A model generated the notes under the pieces. The model had not been told where the DNA came from. It was given only the letters and a program-made list of their open reading frames with translations, and searched no databases. A program made the position numbers and the translations under genes. A DNA stretch of 64,000 nucleotides, from positions 248,001 to 312,000 of the forward strand of contig NZ_LT546028.1 in the NCBI RefSeq assembly GCF_900078305.2, in the 5' to 3' direction. The stretch comes from Corynebacterium bouchesdurhonense (GTDB lineage Bacteria; Actinomycetota; Actinomycetes; Mycobacteriales; Mycobacteriaceae). Below are positions 15,133-24,272 of this stretch, one piece after another. How positions within the stretch are numbered: the stretch's first letter is position 1; every line of letters begins with the position of its first letter.

Positions 15133-18078
15133 ATGGGCCGCTCTCTCGAATCGCTGCAAAGCGATATTCAATTCGGATTTATCGATCGGAATGCCGAGGC
15201 CGCCTTCATCGAGAACCCGGCTCTCATCGCCAACGAAGACGAATCCACGATGTTCAGCTTCCTGCGCTCGGAGCTGGCAACTGCGGATAGCTTCATTTTC
15301 TCGGTCGCGTTTGTTTCAGCTGATGGCGTGGGTGCAATCAAACAGGATCTGCAAACCTTTAACGGCCGCGGCGTGATCGTCACCGGTACTTACCTCGACT
15401 TCAACGAGCCTGCGGCATTGCGTGAATTACTCACGCTGAAAAACGTTGATGTGTTCGTTATGGAAGGTGTGCCCCACCACGCCAAGGGCTACATTTTCAC
15501 CCATTCAGATCACATCACCGCGGTGATCGGGAGTTCTAACCTCACTCGAACTGCGCTGATCTCGAACCGGGAGTGGAATGTACGGTTCTCCACCCACAAA
15601 GACGGTGATATTGCCTGGCAACTGAAACAGGCCGCGCACAACCACCGTGCGAATGCGGTCCCACTGACCGAAGAATGGATTGCCAACTACGAACGGGAGC
15701 GCGAACCCAGACGCATTGTCATCAGAGACTCCCAGCCGGTAGCAATAACACCGGACGGAGAACAGATCGAGCCAAACGCCATGCAGGTGGAAGCGCTCTC
15801 GGCCCTGGATGAAGTCGTCCAGAAGGGCGGGAAGCGTGCACTCATCATCTCGGCGACAGGAACCGGCAAGACCATTCTCGCCGCACTCGCGGCGCGTCAG
15901 CTGCAGGCAAGCCGCATCCTGTTCGTAGTGCACCGCGAGCAAATCCTCCGGAGCGCCGCAGACTCTTTCAAACGAGTGCTCGGGCTTGAAGACGGTCATA
16001 TTGGATTTCTCGTCGGAAATCAGCGCGAAACAAACAGAAAGGTGGTCTTCTCGACTATCCAATCGCTGTCCAAGATGGAGACACTCGCCGAAATCTCACC
16101 CGTTCATTTCGACCTGGTGATCATCGATGAGGTTCACCGTTCCGGCGCTATCTCCTACCAGCGCGTACTGGATTATTTCCACCCAAAGTTCACGCTGGGC
16201 CTCACAGCGACTCCGGAGCGCTCCGACGGTTTCAACATTTACAAGCTCTTTGACTACAACGTGCCGTACGAGATCCGACTCGAGGGCGCGCTCGAAAACC
16301 ACATGCTGGTCCCGTTCGATTACTACGGGGTCACGGACTATCAGAACGCCCGCGGCTCCATCGGCGATTCCTCGAAGCTGTCTGATCTTCTTTCAACGGA
16401 GCGTGTCTCCTACATTGTGGAGGCAATACAGGACTATTCCTTCGCCGAAGGCAGCAAAGGGCTGATCTTCTGCAGCAGTAATAAGGAAGCCGCAGGCTTG
16501 TCGGCAGCGCTCAATATGCGGGACGCCCACGGGAAGCGCTTGCGAACGGAAGCGATTTCGGGATCCACCCCGGTCGACGAACGCCTTCGGGTCGTCAGCA
16601 GACTCGAATCTGGTGAGCTAGATTACATCCTCACCGTCGATATCTTCAACGAGGGCATTGATATCCCCGCGGTTAATGTGGTGATCTTCCTCCGCAGCAC
16701 AGAGTCTTCCATCATCTTCACGCAGCAGCTCGGGCGGGGGCTGCGGAAGGCCGACGGAAAGAAATCACTGCGAGTCATCGACTTTATCGGGAACTACGCG
16801 AACAACTACCTCATCCCGATTGCTCTTACAGGCGAGCACTCCGCAGATCCGGACAAAATCCGTGAGAAGGTCCGGAAAACCAGGCGGAACCCGGTAGCGG
16901 GAGGATCGACTGTCAGCTTCGATGAGGTTTCCACTGCCCGCATTGTCGAATCGCTGAAGAAAGCCCGCCTGACCAGTCAGGTGGCCAAGCGGAAGGAGAT
17001 CGCTGCGCTCGAATCGCGTCTCGGTCGGACTCCCATGCTCTCCGATTTTGTGATCCAACAGGCCATGGATCCATTTATCCTGGCTGCGACGACTGAGAAG
17101 GACGGTAAATCACGAAATTACTGGTCCCTTCTTCACAAATTGGGATTTGTAGAGGCTGGTCCATCCGCTCGCGAACAACAATTTCTGTCATTCGTGACGG
17201 TAGAGCTGCTCAACGGCAAACGCCCGCAGGAATTGCTTTTACTCCAAGAACTGCTGCGAGAGGGGCCCGACGGCATCGTCTCTACAGAGCGATATGCGGA
17301 GATTCTCACCCGATGGCACTCCAGCATCCAGGTCAGCGAGATAATGCTGCGGACCGTGGAGAATATTCTTTCGATCACATGGTTTAAAGACGCAGGCCGG
17401 AAGATGTACGGCGCTAGCCCGCTGGTGGAGCGCGACGAACGCGGTTTTCGGTTAGGTCCAGACTTCGCCGGGCTGTACTTCTCTTATTCTGGAAGCCATC
17501 CTTCGCCCGAGGCGAGCTTTAGACACCACGTGGACGACGTTATCAAGACCGGGCTCATGATTAATGCTCGGCGATATGGTCGATCCGATGAGCTGGTCGT
17601 CGGGGAGATATACACCCGCAAGGACGTCTCTCGACTTCTGAATTGGAGTTCGAATGGGCAATCTACGATGTTCGGGTACAAGGTTGATAAAGAAACGGGT
17701 ACCTGCCCTATCTTTGTCACGTACCACAAGGGAGCTGACGTAGCGGCAAGCATGCGCTATGAGGACACGTTGCTTGACACCTCCACCATGCGATGGTTCT
17801 CCCGCCACGGCTATCGGCTGGATAGCAAAGGGTTGCAACCCATCCTGGACGGCTCCGTCGACCTTCTTCTCTTTGTGAAACGCGAGGATGCGGAGGGAAC
17901 TGGTTTCTACTACCTCGGCCAAGTCGACGCTGAGAATGCGCGCCAAACTGTCATGCGAGGCAACGCGGGGGAAAACTTAGACGTTGTCATCACTGACCTA
18001 AAGATCCGCGTCCCTATTGAATCCTCGCTTTTCGACGTCATCACCGCTAACAAGCTCGTTGACCAGCACGGAAAGTAA
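15133..18078 (+). CDS. PLD-nuclease / DEAD-like helicase / DUF3427 protein
   Basis: A 981-aa multidomain enzyme. Residues about 30-170 form a phospholipase D-type nuclease domain: H116-x-K118 in HHAKGY, then GSSNLT. About 210-590 is a superfamily-2 helicase: SATGTGKT with K246, DEVH at 332-335, LTATPERSDG, FCSSNKEA, and QQLGRGLRK as motif VI. The C-terminal third matches the DUF3427 pattern (a YTRKDVSRLLNW-like element near residue 830, then TYHKG). The architecture is that of a DNA-targeting motor nuclease. Base composition is lower in GC than all flanking genes, a sign of transfer. A role in defence against foreign DNA is inferred. Confidence 0.88.
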   Translation: MGRSLESLQSDIQFGFIDRNAEAAFIENPALIANEDESTMFSFLRSELATADSFIFSVAFVSADGVGAIKQDLQTFNGRGVIVTGTYLDFNEPAALRELLTLKNVDVFVMEGVPHHAKGYIFTHSDHITAVIGSSNLTRTALISNREWNVRFSTHKDGDIAWQLKQAAHNHRANAVPLTEEWIANYEREREPRRIVIRDSQPVAITPDGEQIEPNAMQVEALSALDEVVQKGGKRALIISATGTGKTILAALAARQLQASRILFVVHREQILRSAADSFKRVLGLEDGHIGFLVGNQRETNRKVVFSTIQSLSKMETLAEISPVHFDLVIIDEVHRSGAISYQRVLDYFHPKFTLGLTATPERSDGFNIYKLFDYNVPYEIRLEGALENHMLVPFDYYGVTDYQNARGSIGDSSKLSDLLSTERVSYIVEAIQDYSFAEGSKGLIFCSSNKEAAGLSAALNMRDAHGKRLRTEAISGSTPVDERLRVVSRLESGELDYILTVDIFNEGIDIPAVNVVIFLRSTESSIIFTQQLGRGLRKADGKKSLRVIDFIGNYANNYLIPIALTGEHSADPDKIREKVRKTRRNPVAGGSTVSFDEVSTARIVESLKKARLTSQVAKRKEIAALESRLGRTPMLSDFVIQQAMDPFILAATTEKDGKSRNYWSLLHKLGFVEAGPSAREQQFLSFVTVELLNGKRPQELLLLQELLREGPDGIVSTERYAEILTRWHSSIQVSEIMLRTVENILSITWFKDAGRKMYGASPLVERDERGFRLGPDFAGLYFSYSGSHPSPEASFRHHVDDVIKTGLMINARRYGRSDELVVGEIYTRKDVSRLLNWSSNGQSTMFGYKVDKETGTCPIFVTYHKGADVAASMRYEDTLLDTSTMRWFSRHGYRLDSKGLQPILDGSVDLLLFVKREDAEGTGFYYLGQVDAENARQTVMRGNAGENLDVVITDLKIRVPIESSLFDVITANKLVDQHGK

Positions 18079-18113
18079 TTCCCTGTCGTCCGGGCGGGTT
18101 GCGCGTGGGTGAG

Positions 18114-18119
18114 ATAAGA
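18114..18119 (+). promoter_or_regulatory. Possible -10 box TAAGAT of the ParA-like gene
   Basis: It lies 30 nt before the GTG at 18150 in the only gap of the cassette, suggesting the ParA-like gene can be transcribed separately. Confidence 0.35.
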
Positions 18120-18149
18120 TCCGGCAGGTCGCAATGAACTGGAGGAAAC

Positions 18150-19232
18150 GTGTCTGGCGTCAGAACCCTGAGCTTTTTCAACAACAAGGGGGGCGTCGGC
18201 AAGACCACCCTTTCGACGAACGTTGCATACAACTTCTCCCAGAGGGGTAAACGGGTTCTCTACGTCGACTGTGACCCGCAGTGCAACGCCACGCAGCTCC
18301 TCCTAAACGAAAAACAGACCGCGGCCATCTACGACGGTGATGCTGACCCAAAGGACGCGCTCCAAAAATCCCTAGGCAAGACGGTTTACGGCCTGTTTAT
18401 TCCACTGCGCGAAGGTGAGCCCGAGATTGACCATGAAATCCCGGTGTATCGGTCTGAGCGCTTCAAAGTCGACGTGATGGCCGGGCATTCGATGCTGTCC
18501 CAGATCGAAGATGTGATGTCGTCCGCGTGGCAAGCGGCTCTCAGTAAGGAGACGGCGTCGTTCCGGCGCGTGCATTGGGCAGGTCAGCTGGTATCTGCAA
18601 TGGAGAAAGCGGATCGGTATGACGTGATCATGTTCGACGTGGGACCGAGCCTCGGTCCATTCAACCGGACAGTCCTGCTGGGTTGTGATGCATTTGTCAC
18701 CCCAACCGCGACCGACCTGTTCAGCTACCACGCATTTGGAAACTTGGCGCGCTGGTTCGACGCGTGGGTGTCGGAGTATTCCGAGATGGCAGAGGCAAAC
18801 GTCAGCCGATGGCGAGAGTTCAGTCCGAGTTACCAAAAGAAAGCACAAAGCCTGCGCATTCCTGGCCACGGTGGTAGCCAGCTCCAATACCTCGGCTACA
18901 CCACCCTGGAATACGTAAAGAAGAAAGCGAACGGCGAAGAAAAACTTGTTGGGGCATTCGAGCGATTCCGAGACAAGTTCTCGGACGAGGCGCGAACCAT
19001 TGGCCACACGCTGGGCCAGCGCGAAACCGAGTACCTGCTGGGTCACGTTCCCCACATGTTCTCAATGCCCGCAACTGCGCAAGATGTGCACGCCCCAATC
19101 GCGGACTTGCAGGCCAAGGACGGCGTACGTGGAGCTACGTTAAACCAGCGCGATAGTTACGCAGCCAAAATCAGGGACGTTGCGGACGCGGTGCACGACC
19201 GTCTCTTCACCCCAGAGGAGGCTAGCCAGTAG
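18150..19232 (+). CDS. ParA/MinD-family ATPase of the helicase cassette
   Basis: A 360-aa ParA-like ATPase. The deviant Walker A, KGGVGKTT with K13 and K18, follows a beta strand at the N-terminus. VDCDPQCNATQLL is the switch I region and MFDVGPSLGPFN the Walker B region. It is longer than chromosomal ParA (about 280-300 aa), with an insert around residues 210-290. No parB or parS is adjacent, so plasmid-style partition is unlikely. Start GTG 18150 has GGAGG 5 nt upstream. It shares low GC with the upstream helicase. A regulatory or spatial role in the cassette is inferred. Confidence 0.85.
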   Translation: MSGVRTLSFFNNKGGVGKTTLSTNVAYNFSQRGKRVLYVDCDPQCNATQLLLNEKQTAAIYDGDADPKDALQKSLGKTVYGLFIPLREGEPEIDHEIPVYRSERFKVDVMAGHSMLSQIEDVMSSAWQAALSKETASFRRVHWAGQLVSAMEKADRYDVIMFDVGPSLGPFNRTVLLGCDAFVTPTATDLFSYHAFGNLARWFDAWVSEYSEMAEANVSRWREFSPSYQKKAQSLRIPGHGGSQLQYLGYTTLEYVKKKANGEEKLVGAFERFRDKFSDEARTIGHTLGQRETEYLLGHVPHMFSMPATAQDVHAPIADLQAKDGVRGATLNQRDSYAAKIRDVADAVHDRLFTPEEASQ

Positions 19233-19236
19233 CCGA

Positions 19237-20430
19237 CTAGGGAGCTACAAGCTCCCGCTCGATGACCACCGCGTACTCCCCCACCTCGTCGGCGAAAGAG
19301 GCGTCGTGGCAGGTGAGGATAACGGCGGCACCGCGCGCTAGGGCATCCGCGATGAGGGCGTGGGCGCGGGCGCGGTTGGGGGTGTCGAGGCCTACGTCGG
19401 GTTCGTCGAGAAGCACAAGCTGACGCCCCTGCGAGAACACCTGCGCGAGCTGTACCAAACGCAGGTGCGCGGCCGGGAGATCGAGCGGGTGGGCGTCCGC
19501 GTCGAGCTCGACGCCGAGCTCGGCGAGGCGAGCGAGCGCCGCGTCGCTGCCTACGAAGTCACCCACGGTGGACTCGGCGAGTTGGTCGGCGGCGCGCTGC
19601 AGCGCAAGCGAGACGCTCACACCACGGGTGGCTAGGAGCCCGGGGTTGCTGTCCAGGCCGGCCATGGCGCGCAGCAGCGTCGTCTTGCCGGAGCCGTTCG
19701 CACCCCGCAGCCACAGCACCTCGCCGGGCACGACCCGGAGCGTGATTGGTCCCGCGGTAAAGGCGGGGTCTTTGGGCGCGCGGAACTGCCACCACCTGCG
19801 CTTTCCTCCCCCGCGGGTGGCGGAAACCTCGCCGAGATCAAGCGGGGGCAGCTGCGGAGGCTGCACGGGCGCGGGCAAGGCCGGGGCGGGTTGGGGTGTG
19901 GGAGGTGGTTGGAGGGTGGCGTCGATAAGCGAAAGCTCTATGGACGGGATTGGGCGAGCGCGGGTGCCGAGCAGCACCACGCGCGACGGCAGGGCCCGAA
20001 GCAGGTCCTGGATGCGGGCGGCGGAGTGCGGGTCGAGGCCGGCAAACGGGTCATCCAGCACGAGCACCTCGGGCTCCAGGACGGCAACGGCAGCGATGGC
20101 CACCCGGCGCGTCTGCCCACCGGAGAGCTTCGCGGGGTTGCGCTCGGCGAGGTCCGTGAGCCCGGCGGCGGCGAGGATGCGCTCGCAGCGGGCCTGCATC
20201 TCGGCGCGAGGGCACCCGCGCTGCTCGAGGCCGATGGCGATTTCCTCGATCACGGTCTCGCGCAGGTAGGTGATGTGCGCGACCGGGTCCTGGCCCACGA
20301 CGGCGGCGTGGGGCCACGTCTCGTGGATCTGGTTGGCCAGGCTGGTCAGGCCGGCGCCGGAATCGGCCGTGATCTGGACGGTGCTGTAGTCCGCGAGGGC
20401 CTGCTCGAGCGGAGCGAGGTCGAAGGTCAC
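19237..20430 (-). CDS. ECF transporter tandem ATPase (CbiO-CbiO fusion) with one degenerate site
   Basis: A 397-aa energy-coupling subunit with two fused ABC domains. Domain 1 has a ruined Walker A (SGAGLT, Leu for Lys) and Asp in place of the catalytic Glu (LDDPFAGLD), but an intact signature LSGGQTRR. Domain 2 has an intact Walker A (GANGSGKTT) and LLDEPDVGLD, but its signature is lost (LPAAHLR). A Pro-rich linker joins them. Together they leave exactly one canonical composite ATP site. The GTG at 20430 overlaps the T-component stop (GTGA), showing coupling. A dispersed-repeat copy encodes ELSLIDA before the linker. Confidence 0.85.
   Translation of the reverse strand: MTFDLAPLEQALADYSTVQITADSGAGLTSLANQIHETWPHAAVVGQDPVAHITYLRETVIEEIAIGLEQRGCPRAEMQARCERILAAAGLTDLAERNPAKLSGGQTRRVAIAAVAVLEPEVLVLDDPFAGLDPHSAARIQDLLRALPSRVVLLGTRARPIPSIELSLIDATLQPPPTPQPAPALPAPVQPPQLPPLDLGEVSATRGGGKRRWWQFRAPKDPAFTAGPITLRVVPGEVLWLRGANGSGKTTLLRAMAGLDSNPGLLATRGVSVSLALQRAADQLAESTVGDFVGSDAALARLAELGVELDADAHPLDLPAAHLRLVQLAQVFSQGRQLVLLDEPDVGLDTPNRARAHALIADALARGAAVILTCHDASFADEVGEYAVVIERELVAP
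19911..19938 (+). repeat. Dispersed stem-loop repeat, copy 4
   Basis: Core GTCGATAAGCGAAA (19921-19934), followed by GCTC and preceded by a G-rich arm. It lies in the ECF ATPase gene just ahead of its interdomain linker. Confidence 0.6.
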
Positions 20431-21107
20431 AGCCACAGCGCCACCGCCAGGCAGATCAGAGGCGCGGTCCATCGCACCGCGCGCTCGAGTGCGGAATCGG
20501 GCACGGGGCGCAGCACGGTTTTGGGGCCGGGGATGTCGTAGCCTGCGGTCTCCAGGGCGCGGCCGCGGTGAGAGCTGAGCGTGAGCAGCTCGGTGAGCAC
20601 CGGCATGATCAGGTTCGGCACCACGGTCTTGGCAGTGATGGGGCGCGCTTCGAGCCGGTTGGCGTCCCGGGTCACGCGCACCCGCTGCGTGCCCTGCGGG
20701 AAGAGCTGCAGGGTGGAGCCGGCGAGGTAGCTTAGCCGGTTGCCGCCGGGGAGCGCCTGCAGCGCCTTGGCCAGGTCCGGCACCCGCACAAACGCGCCCG
20801 CGGCCACCAGGCAGGCCATGAGCGCAGTGAAGCGCAGGGCTAGCTCGCCGGCGATAGCCGCACCGTCCGCGGTGAGCAGCGGCGCAATCCGCTCCTCGCC
20901 ATAGGGGGCGTGGATGATCAGCATGGACAGCGCCACGGGCAGGGCGAGGGCGATAACGGCGAACGCGGGCGCGAAGTTGCGCGTCTTGGCGGCGGCGATT
21001 GCTAGGGCGGCGATGACAATCGCCGCCGACGCCTGCGGGGTGTTGATCCCCATCACGAGGATCCACCCGGAGGCGCCGACGGCGAGCGCGGTGAGCGGGT
21101 TGACCAC
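20427..21107 (-). CDS. ECF transporter T component (CbiQ-like)
   Basis: A 226-aa membrane protein with about five hydrophobic segments, fitting the EcfT/CbiQ family that couples the ATPase to the substrate-binding S component. Two Ala-Arg-Gly-like coupling motifs are expected in a cytoplasmic region; HRGRALETAGY near residue 180 fits the second. Its stop overlaps the ATPase start by 4 bp, and it directly follows the S-component gene with no gap, so the three subunits form one operon. Confidence 0.8.
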   Translation of the reverse strand: MVNPLTALAVGASGWILVMGINTPQASAAIVIAALAIAAAKTRNFAPAFAVIALALPVALSMLIIHAPYGEERIAPLLTADGAAIAGELALRFTALMACLVAAGAFVRVPDLAKALQALPGGNRLSYLAGSTLQLFPQGTQRVRVTRDANRLEARPITAKTVVPNLIMPVLTELLTLSSHRGRALETAGYDIPGPKTVLRPVPDSALERAVRWTAPLICLAVALWL

Positions 21108-21932
21108 TTACGCAGTTGCGGCTGTCGCGCCCGCGGAACCCTGGCCCTCGCGCGGGGCGAAGGCGTCCACGGTGCGCTTGGGCAGCGCCTTCACCGTGGC
21201 GTAGGCGATGAGCATGACCAGGATCTTGTCCACCGGGTCCGAGATGAACGCCTGCGTGGTTACCGACGCGATCAGCGAGCCGCCCATCTCGCGGAACAGG
21301 CTCACCAGCGCGCCGGTGCCCACGCCCGCGGTGCCGCCGTAGACGAAGGCGGCCACCGGGGCGGCCACCATGCCGCCAACCAGGCCCAACAGCAGGCCGT
21401 AGAGCACCACGGTGCCGAGGTGCTTAAACGCGTGGAAGCGGTGGATGAACACGCCGGAGAGGTAGCCCACCAGCGCGGCGCCCGCGGCGAACGGCAGGGC
21501 CGCCGGGTTGAGCAGGCCCCACACCACGTTGTTCAGCGCGCCCGTGGTCATGCCGGCCACGGGCCCGGCCAGGGCGGCCACCAGCACGGTGCCGATGGTG
21601 TCCAGGTAGAGAGGCAGGCCGATGGAGCCCACGATCTCCCCCACCACCGAGTTGATGATCATCGCGATCGGGATCAGGCCCAGCGTGCGCGCCGGCAGCA
21701 CCGGCACGGTGGCGGCGAGCAGCAGGGCCGTGCCCGCACCGTAGCCCAGCAGGGTGATAATGCCCTGCGTGGAGCCGGTGACGTTCTCCCAGTCCGTCGG
21801 GCGGACCAAGACGAGGTATAGCCAGGTGGCAGCGATGATCGCGGCGCCGGCGATGACTAGGCCGCGCCGCGCGGGCGTCCATTCGGCGCCGCCGCGGCGG
21901 CTGGTGGCGGGTGCGGTAGTGACAGTGGGCAT
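21108..21932 (-). CDS. ECF transporter S (substrate-binding) component
   Basis: A 274-aa membrane protein with six or more hydrophobic segments, including GPVAGMTTGALNNVVWGLLNP typical of ECF S components with an extended loop. It determines the vitamin or nucleobase-like substrate, which cannot be read from the sequence. The next gene upstream in transcription encodes a nucleoside hydrolase, so a nucleoside-derived base or a modified base is a reasonable guess. Start ATG 21932 has GAAGG 6 nt upstream. The 91-bp leader (21933-22023) shows no riboswitch I can identify. Confidence 0.75.
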   Translation of the reverse strand: MPTVTTAPATSRRGGAEWTPARRGLVIAGAAIIAATWLYLVLVRPTDWENVTGSTQGIITLLGYGAGTALLLAATVPVLPARTLGLIPIAMIINSVVGEIVGSIGLPLYLDTIGTVLVAALAGPVAGMTTGALNNVVWGLLNPAALPFAAGAALVGYLSGVFIHRFHAFKHLGTVVLYGLLLGLVGGMVAAPVAAFVYGGTAGVGTGALVSLFREMGGSLIASVTTQAFISDPVDKILVMLIAYATVKALPKRTVDAFAPREGQGSAGATAATA

Positions 21933-22023
21933 GGGTACCTTCGGGTCGGAGGATGCGTGCGTGTACGGCCCGTGCCACCTATGTCACCTCGGTGGCGGCT
22001 CGTTCGGTGGAGCAGTGTAGCCG

Positions 22024-23016
22024 TTAATCCTCCGCCTTGCGGTGGTAGCCCGCCGCCACGGCCGCGTCCCCACCGAAGAAGCGCGCGTGCACCTCGCACG
22101 CCCGCTCGAACTCGCGCCACGCCGCGTCGATATCGGCGCCCGTGAGCAGGCGCGCATTGGGGTCGCGCTCCCACATGCCCCGCAGGTCCGCCACGGCGGT
22201 GCCGCGGGTGAGGGTGGAGGTGTGCTCCACGGCGAGCGTCGACAAGCAAAAGCTCCCCGGCACGCGCTCAAGCGCGACCATCACCGTGAGCAGGTCGTGG
22301 ATCTGCGCGCGGTAACCCTCGCCGACGTCCTCGTGGAACTCGAAGTAGAAGCGGGTGATTGCCTCAAGGTCCAGGGGGGTTGGGCCTAGCTTATCGACGA
22401 TCCCCTCCAACCGCCCCGGCTCCAACACCATCCGCTCCGTCACGTTGAGCGGGCACAGCGTGATCGGCGCCTCGGCCCGGTCGAACACCTCCGCGGCCGC
22501 GTGCGGGTCCACCCAGAAATTCCACTCGGCGGTTGGCGTGGTGTTGCCCGGGTAGTTCACCGCCCCACCCATTACCGTGATGTGTTGGAGCCGCGCGAAG
22601 TGGGCGGGGTGCAGGCGCGCGAACGCGGCGAGGTTGGTCATGGGCCCAGTGACGATGAGGTGGAGGTCGTCCGTGCCCCGCTCGATGGCATCGATCCACA
22701 GCGCTTCCCAGTCGTGCTCCACGTGGCGCTCGGGCGCGGTGAGGTAGCCCAGGCCAGTCTCCCCGTGCGTCTCCGGCGTGGTGGTGGCCTCGCACACCAG
22801 CGGCTCCGGCACGCCGGCCGCCAGCGGAATCATGCGCAACCCGCACTGCGTGAGCACATAGGCGGCGTTGCGAGCACACTGGTCCGCCTCCACGTTGCCG
22901 GTGGTGGTGGTTACGCAGTCCAGCTCCAGCTCGCCGGCGTGGTTGAGGGCCGCGAGATAGATCAGGGCGTACGTGTCGTCGATGCCAGGATCGCAATCGA
23001 GGATGACGCGGGTCAT
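22024..23016 (-). CDS. Inosine/uridine-preferring nucleoside hydrolase family protein
   Basis: A 330-aa IUNH-family enzyme. The N-terminal calcium/active-site signature is LDCDPGIDDTYAL, with the DxDxxxDD motif complete, and WNFWVDPHAAAEVF is the C-terminal metal-site region. It cleaves the N-glycosidic bond of a ribonucleoside. Its ATG overlaps the MFS transporter stop by 4 bp (ATGA), and the ECF transporter genes follow, so import, export and base release seem linked. A specialised substrate such as queuosine is possible but unproven. Confidence 0.88.
   Translation of the reverse strand: MTRVILDCDPGIDDTYALIYLAALNHAGELELDCVTTTTGNVEADQCARNAAYVLTQCGLRMIPLAAGVPEPLVCEATTTPETHGETGLGYLTAPERHVEHDWEALWIDAIERGTDDLHLIVTGPMTNLAAFARLHPAHFARLQHITVMGGAVNYPGNTTPTAEWNFWVDPHAAAEVFDRAEAPITLCPLNVTERMVLEPGRLEGIVDKLGPTPLDLEAITRFYFEFHEDVGEGYRAQIHDLLTVMVALERVPGSFCLSTLAVEHTSTLTRGTAVADLRGMWERDPNARLLTGADIDAAWREFERACEVHARFFGGDAAVAAGYHRKAED
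22234..22255 (+). repeat. Dispersed stem-loop repeat, copy 5
   Basis: Stem GAGC/GCTC around the exact core GTCGACAAGCAAAA. The stem sequence differs from GGGGC copies but still pairs, which suggests the pairing itself matters. Inside the nucleoside hydrolase gene. Confidence 0.75.
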
Positions 23017-24230
23017 CGCTGCATCGTCTCCTTGCCTTGGAAGAGGAACAGGACAAAGGCCGCGGCGGCGAGCGCCCCGCACAGCCCGAAGGCTGTGCCG
23101 AAGCCGGCCGCTTGCGCCACCGCGCCCAAGAGGATCGGGGCGAGGATCTGGCCGAAGTCCTGCGTCATCTGGTAGGTGGACAGCACCTTACCCCCGGAGC
23201 GGTCATTGCCGATGATGTCCGCCAGCGACGCCTGCACCGCCGGGCTCATCAGGCCGCCGCCCGCGCCCGCGAGCACGGAGATGATGATCAGGGGCCAGAA
23301 ACTGTGCGCCAAGCCGAGCACCCCGGTGAACACGCCCGCGGTGGCCAGGCCCGCGAGGATGAGTGGCCGGCGCCCCCGCGCGTCCGCGAGCCGACCCGAG
23401 AATTGCAGGGTGACGGCCATGCCCGCGGCGAACGCGGTGAGCGCGAGCCCCGAGGCCGCGCCGCCGTGCTCGAACACCGACGCTGCAAACAGCGGCAGCA
23501 CCGCTACGCGCGCGCCCATGTTGACGAAGCCGTTGGTGAACGCCGTGACCAGCAGCGCCCGGTAAGTGGGGCGGGCCCAAGCCTCGGCGAACCGCATCGC
23601 GGGCTTGGCCGGCGGCAGCGCCGCGCCCTCCCCCGCCGGCTTGTGGGTCAGCGCCCACACCAGCGCCGCCGCCACGCCCACGCCGATGCCGTAGACGGCG
23701 AACGGCACGCGGTACCCCAAGAAGGACAGCGCCGCGCCGATGATCGGCCCGAAGATGTTGCCCAGCAGGAAGGACGTGGCGTAGATGGCGTTGGCGCGGC
23801 CGCGGATTGACGGGTGCGTCACCCGCACGATAAGCGCCTGCGCAGAAAGCGTGAACATGGTGGAGCCGAAGCCCGCGATGAAGCGCAGCGCCACGATGTG
23901 CCAGTACGCCTGAGCGAAGGCCACGAAGAAGGTGGCCACCGCCACGATGCTCAAGCCCGTGAGGTAGACGGGACGGGACCCCAGCTTGTCCACCAGCACG
24001 CCCGCGCCCGGGGCGCCGAGCAGGCGCGCGAGCGCGAAGACGGAGACCACCGCGCCGGCCGCCGCCATGGACACGTTGAAGCTGCTGGCAAACTGCGGTA
24101 GCACCGGGGCGATGAAGCCGTAGCCCAGCGCGATGATGAACGCCGCCGCCGCGAGCACCCAAATGGTGCGCGGGATCTGGGGCTGGGGCTCGGTGCGGCG
24201 GGTTTGTTGGGGGTGCTCGGTTGTTGACAT
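23013..24230 (-). CDS. MFS transporter (drug/nucleoside efflux type)
   Basis: A 405-aa major facilitator with 12 hydrophobic segments. The cytoplasmic loop 2-3 motif GVLVDKLGSRPV is present, as is a motif-C-like element GPIIGAALSFLG in helix 5 characteristic of antiporters (DHA1 family). Likely an H+-driven exporter. Its stop overlaps the nucleoside hydrolase start, so it heads this operon. It is transcribed away from a 101-bp region holding two LexA-like boxes that primarily face the divergent gene. Confidence 0.85.
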   Translation of the reverse strand: MSTTEHPQQTRRTEPQPQIPRTIWVLAAAAFIIALGYGFIAPVLPQFASSFNVSMAAAGAVVSVFALARLLGAPGAGVLVDKLGSRPVYLTGLSIVAVATFFVAFAQAYWHIVALRFIAGFGSTMFTLSAQALIVRVTHPSIRGRANAIYATSFLLGNIFGPIIGAALSFLGYRVPFAVYGIGVGVAAALVWALTHKPAGEGAALPPAKPAMRFAEAWARPTYRALLVTAFTNGFVNMGARVAVLPLFAASVFEHGGAASGLALTAFAAGMAVTLQFSGRLADARGRRPLILAGLATAGVFTGVLGLAHSFWPLIIISVLAGAGGGLMSPAVQASLADIIGNDRSGGKVLSTYQMTQDFGQILAPILLGAVAQAAGFGTAFGLCGALAAAAFVLFLFQGKETMQR

Positions 24231-24272
24231 CGCCTGCCAACCCTAGCCCTAACTGGCCGAACTGCGGATTTA

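Noticed and set aside
18150-19232. ParA-like gene as evidence for an integrated plasmid
   Set aside because: No parB, parS, replication gene or att-like direct repeats are adjacent, so a plasmid origin is not supported.
21933-22023. Riboswitch (thiamine or cobalamin) in the leader of the ECF S-component gene
   Set aside because: The leader is only 91 bp and lacks the conserved core sequences of either class.
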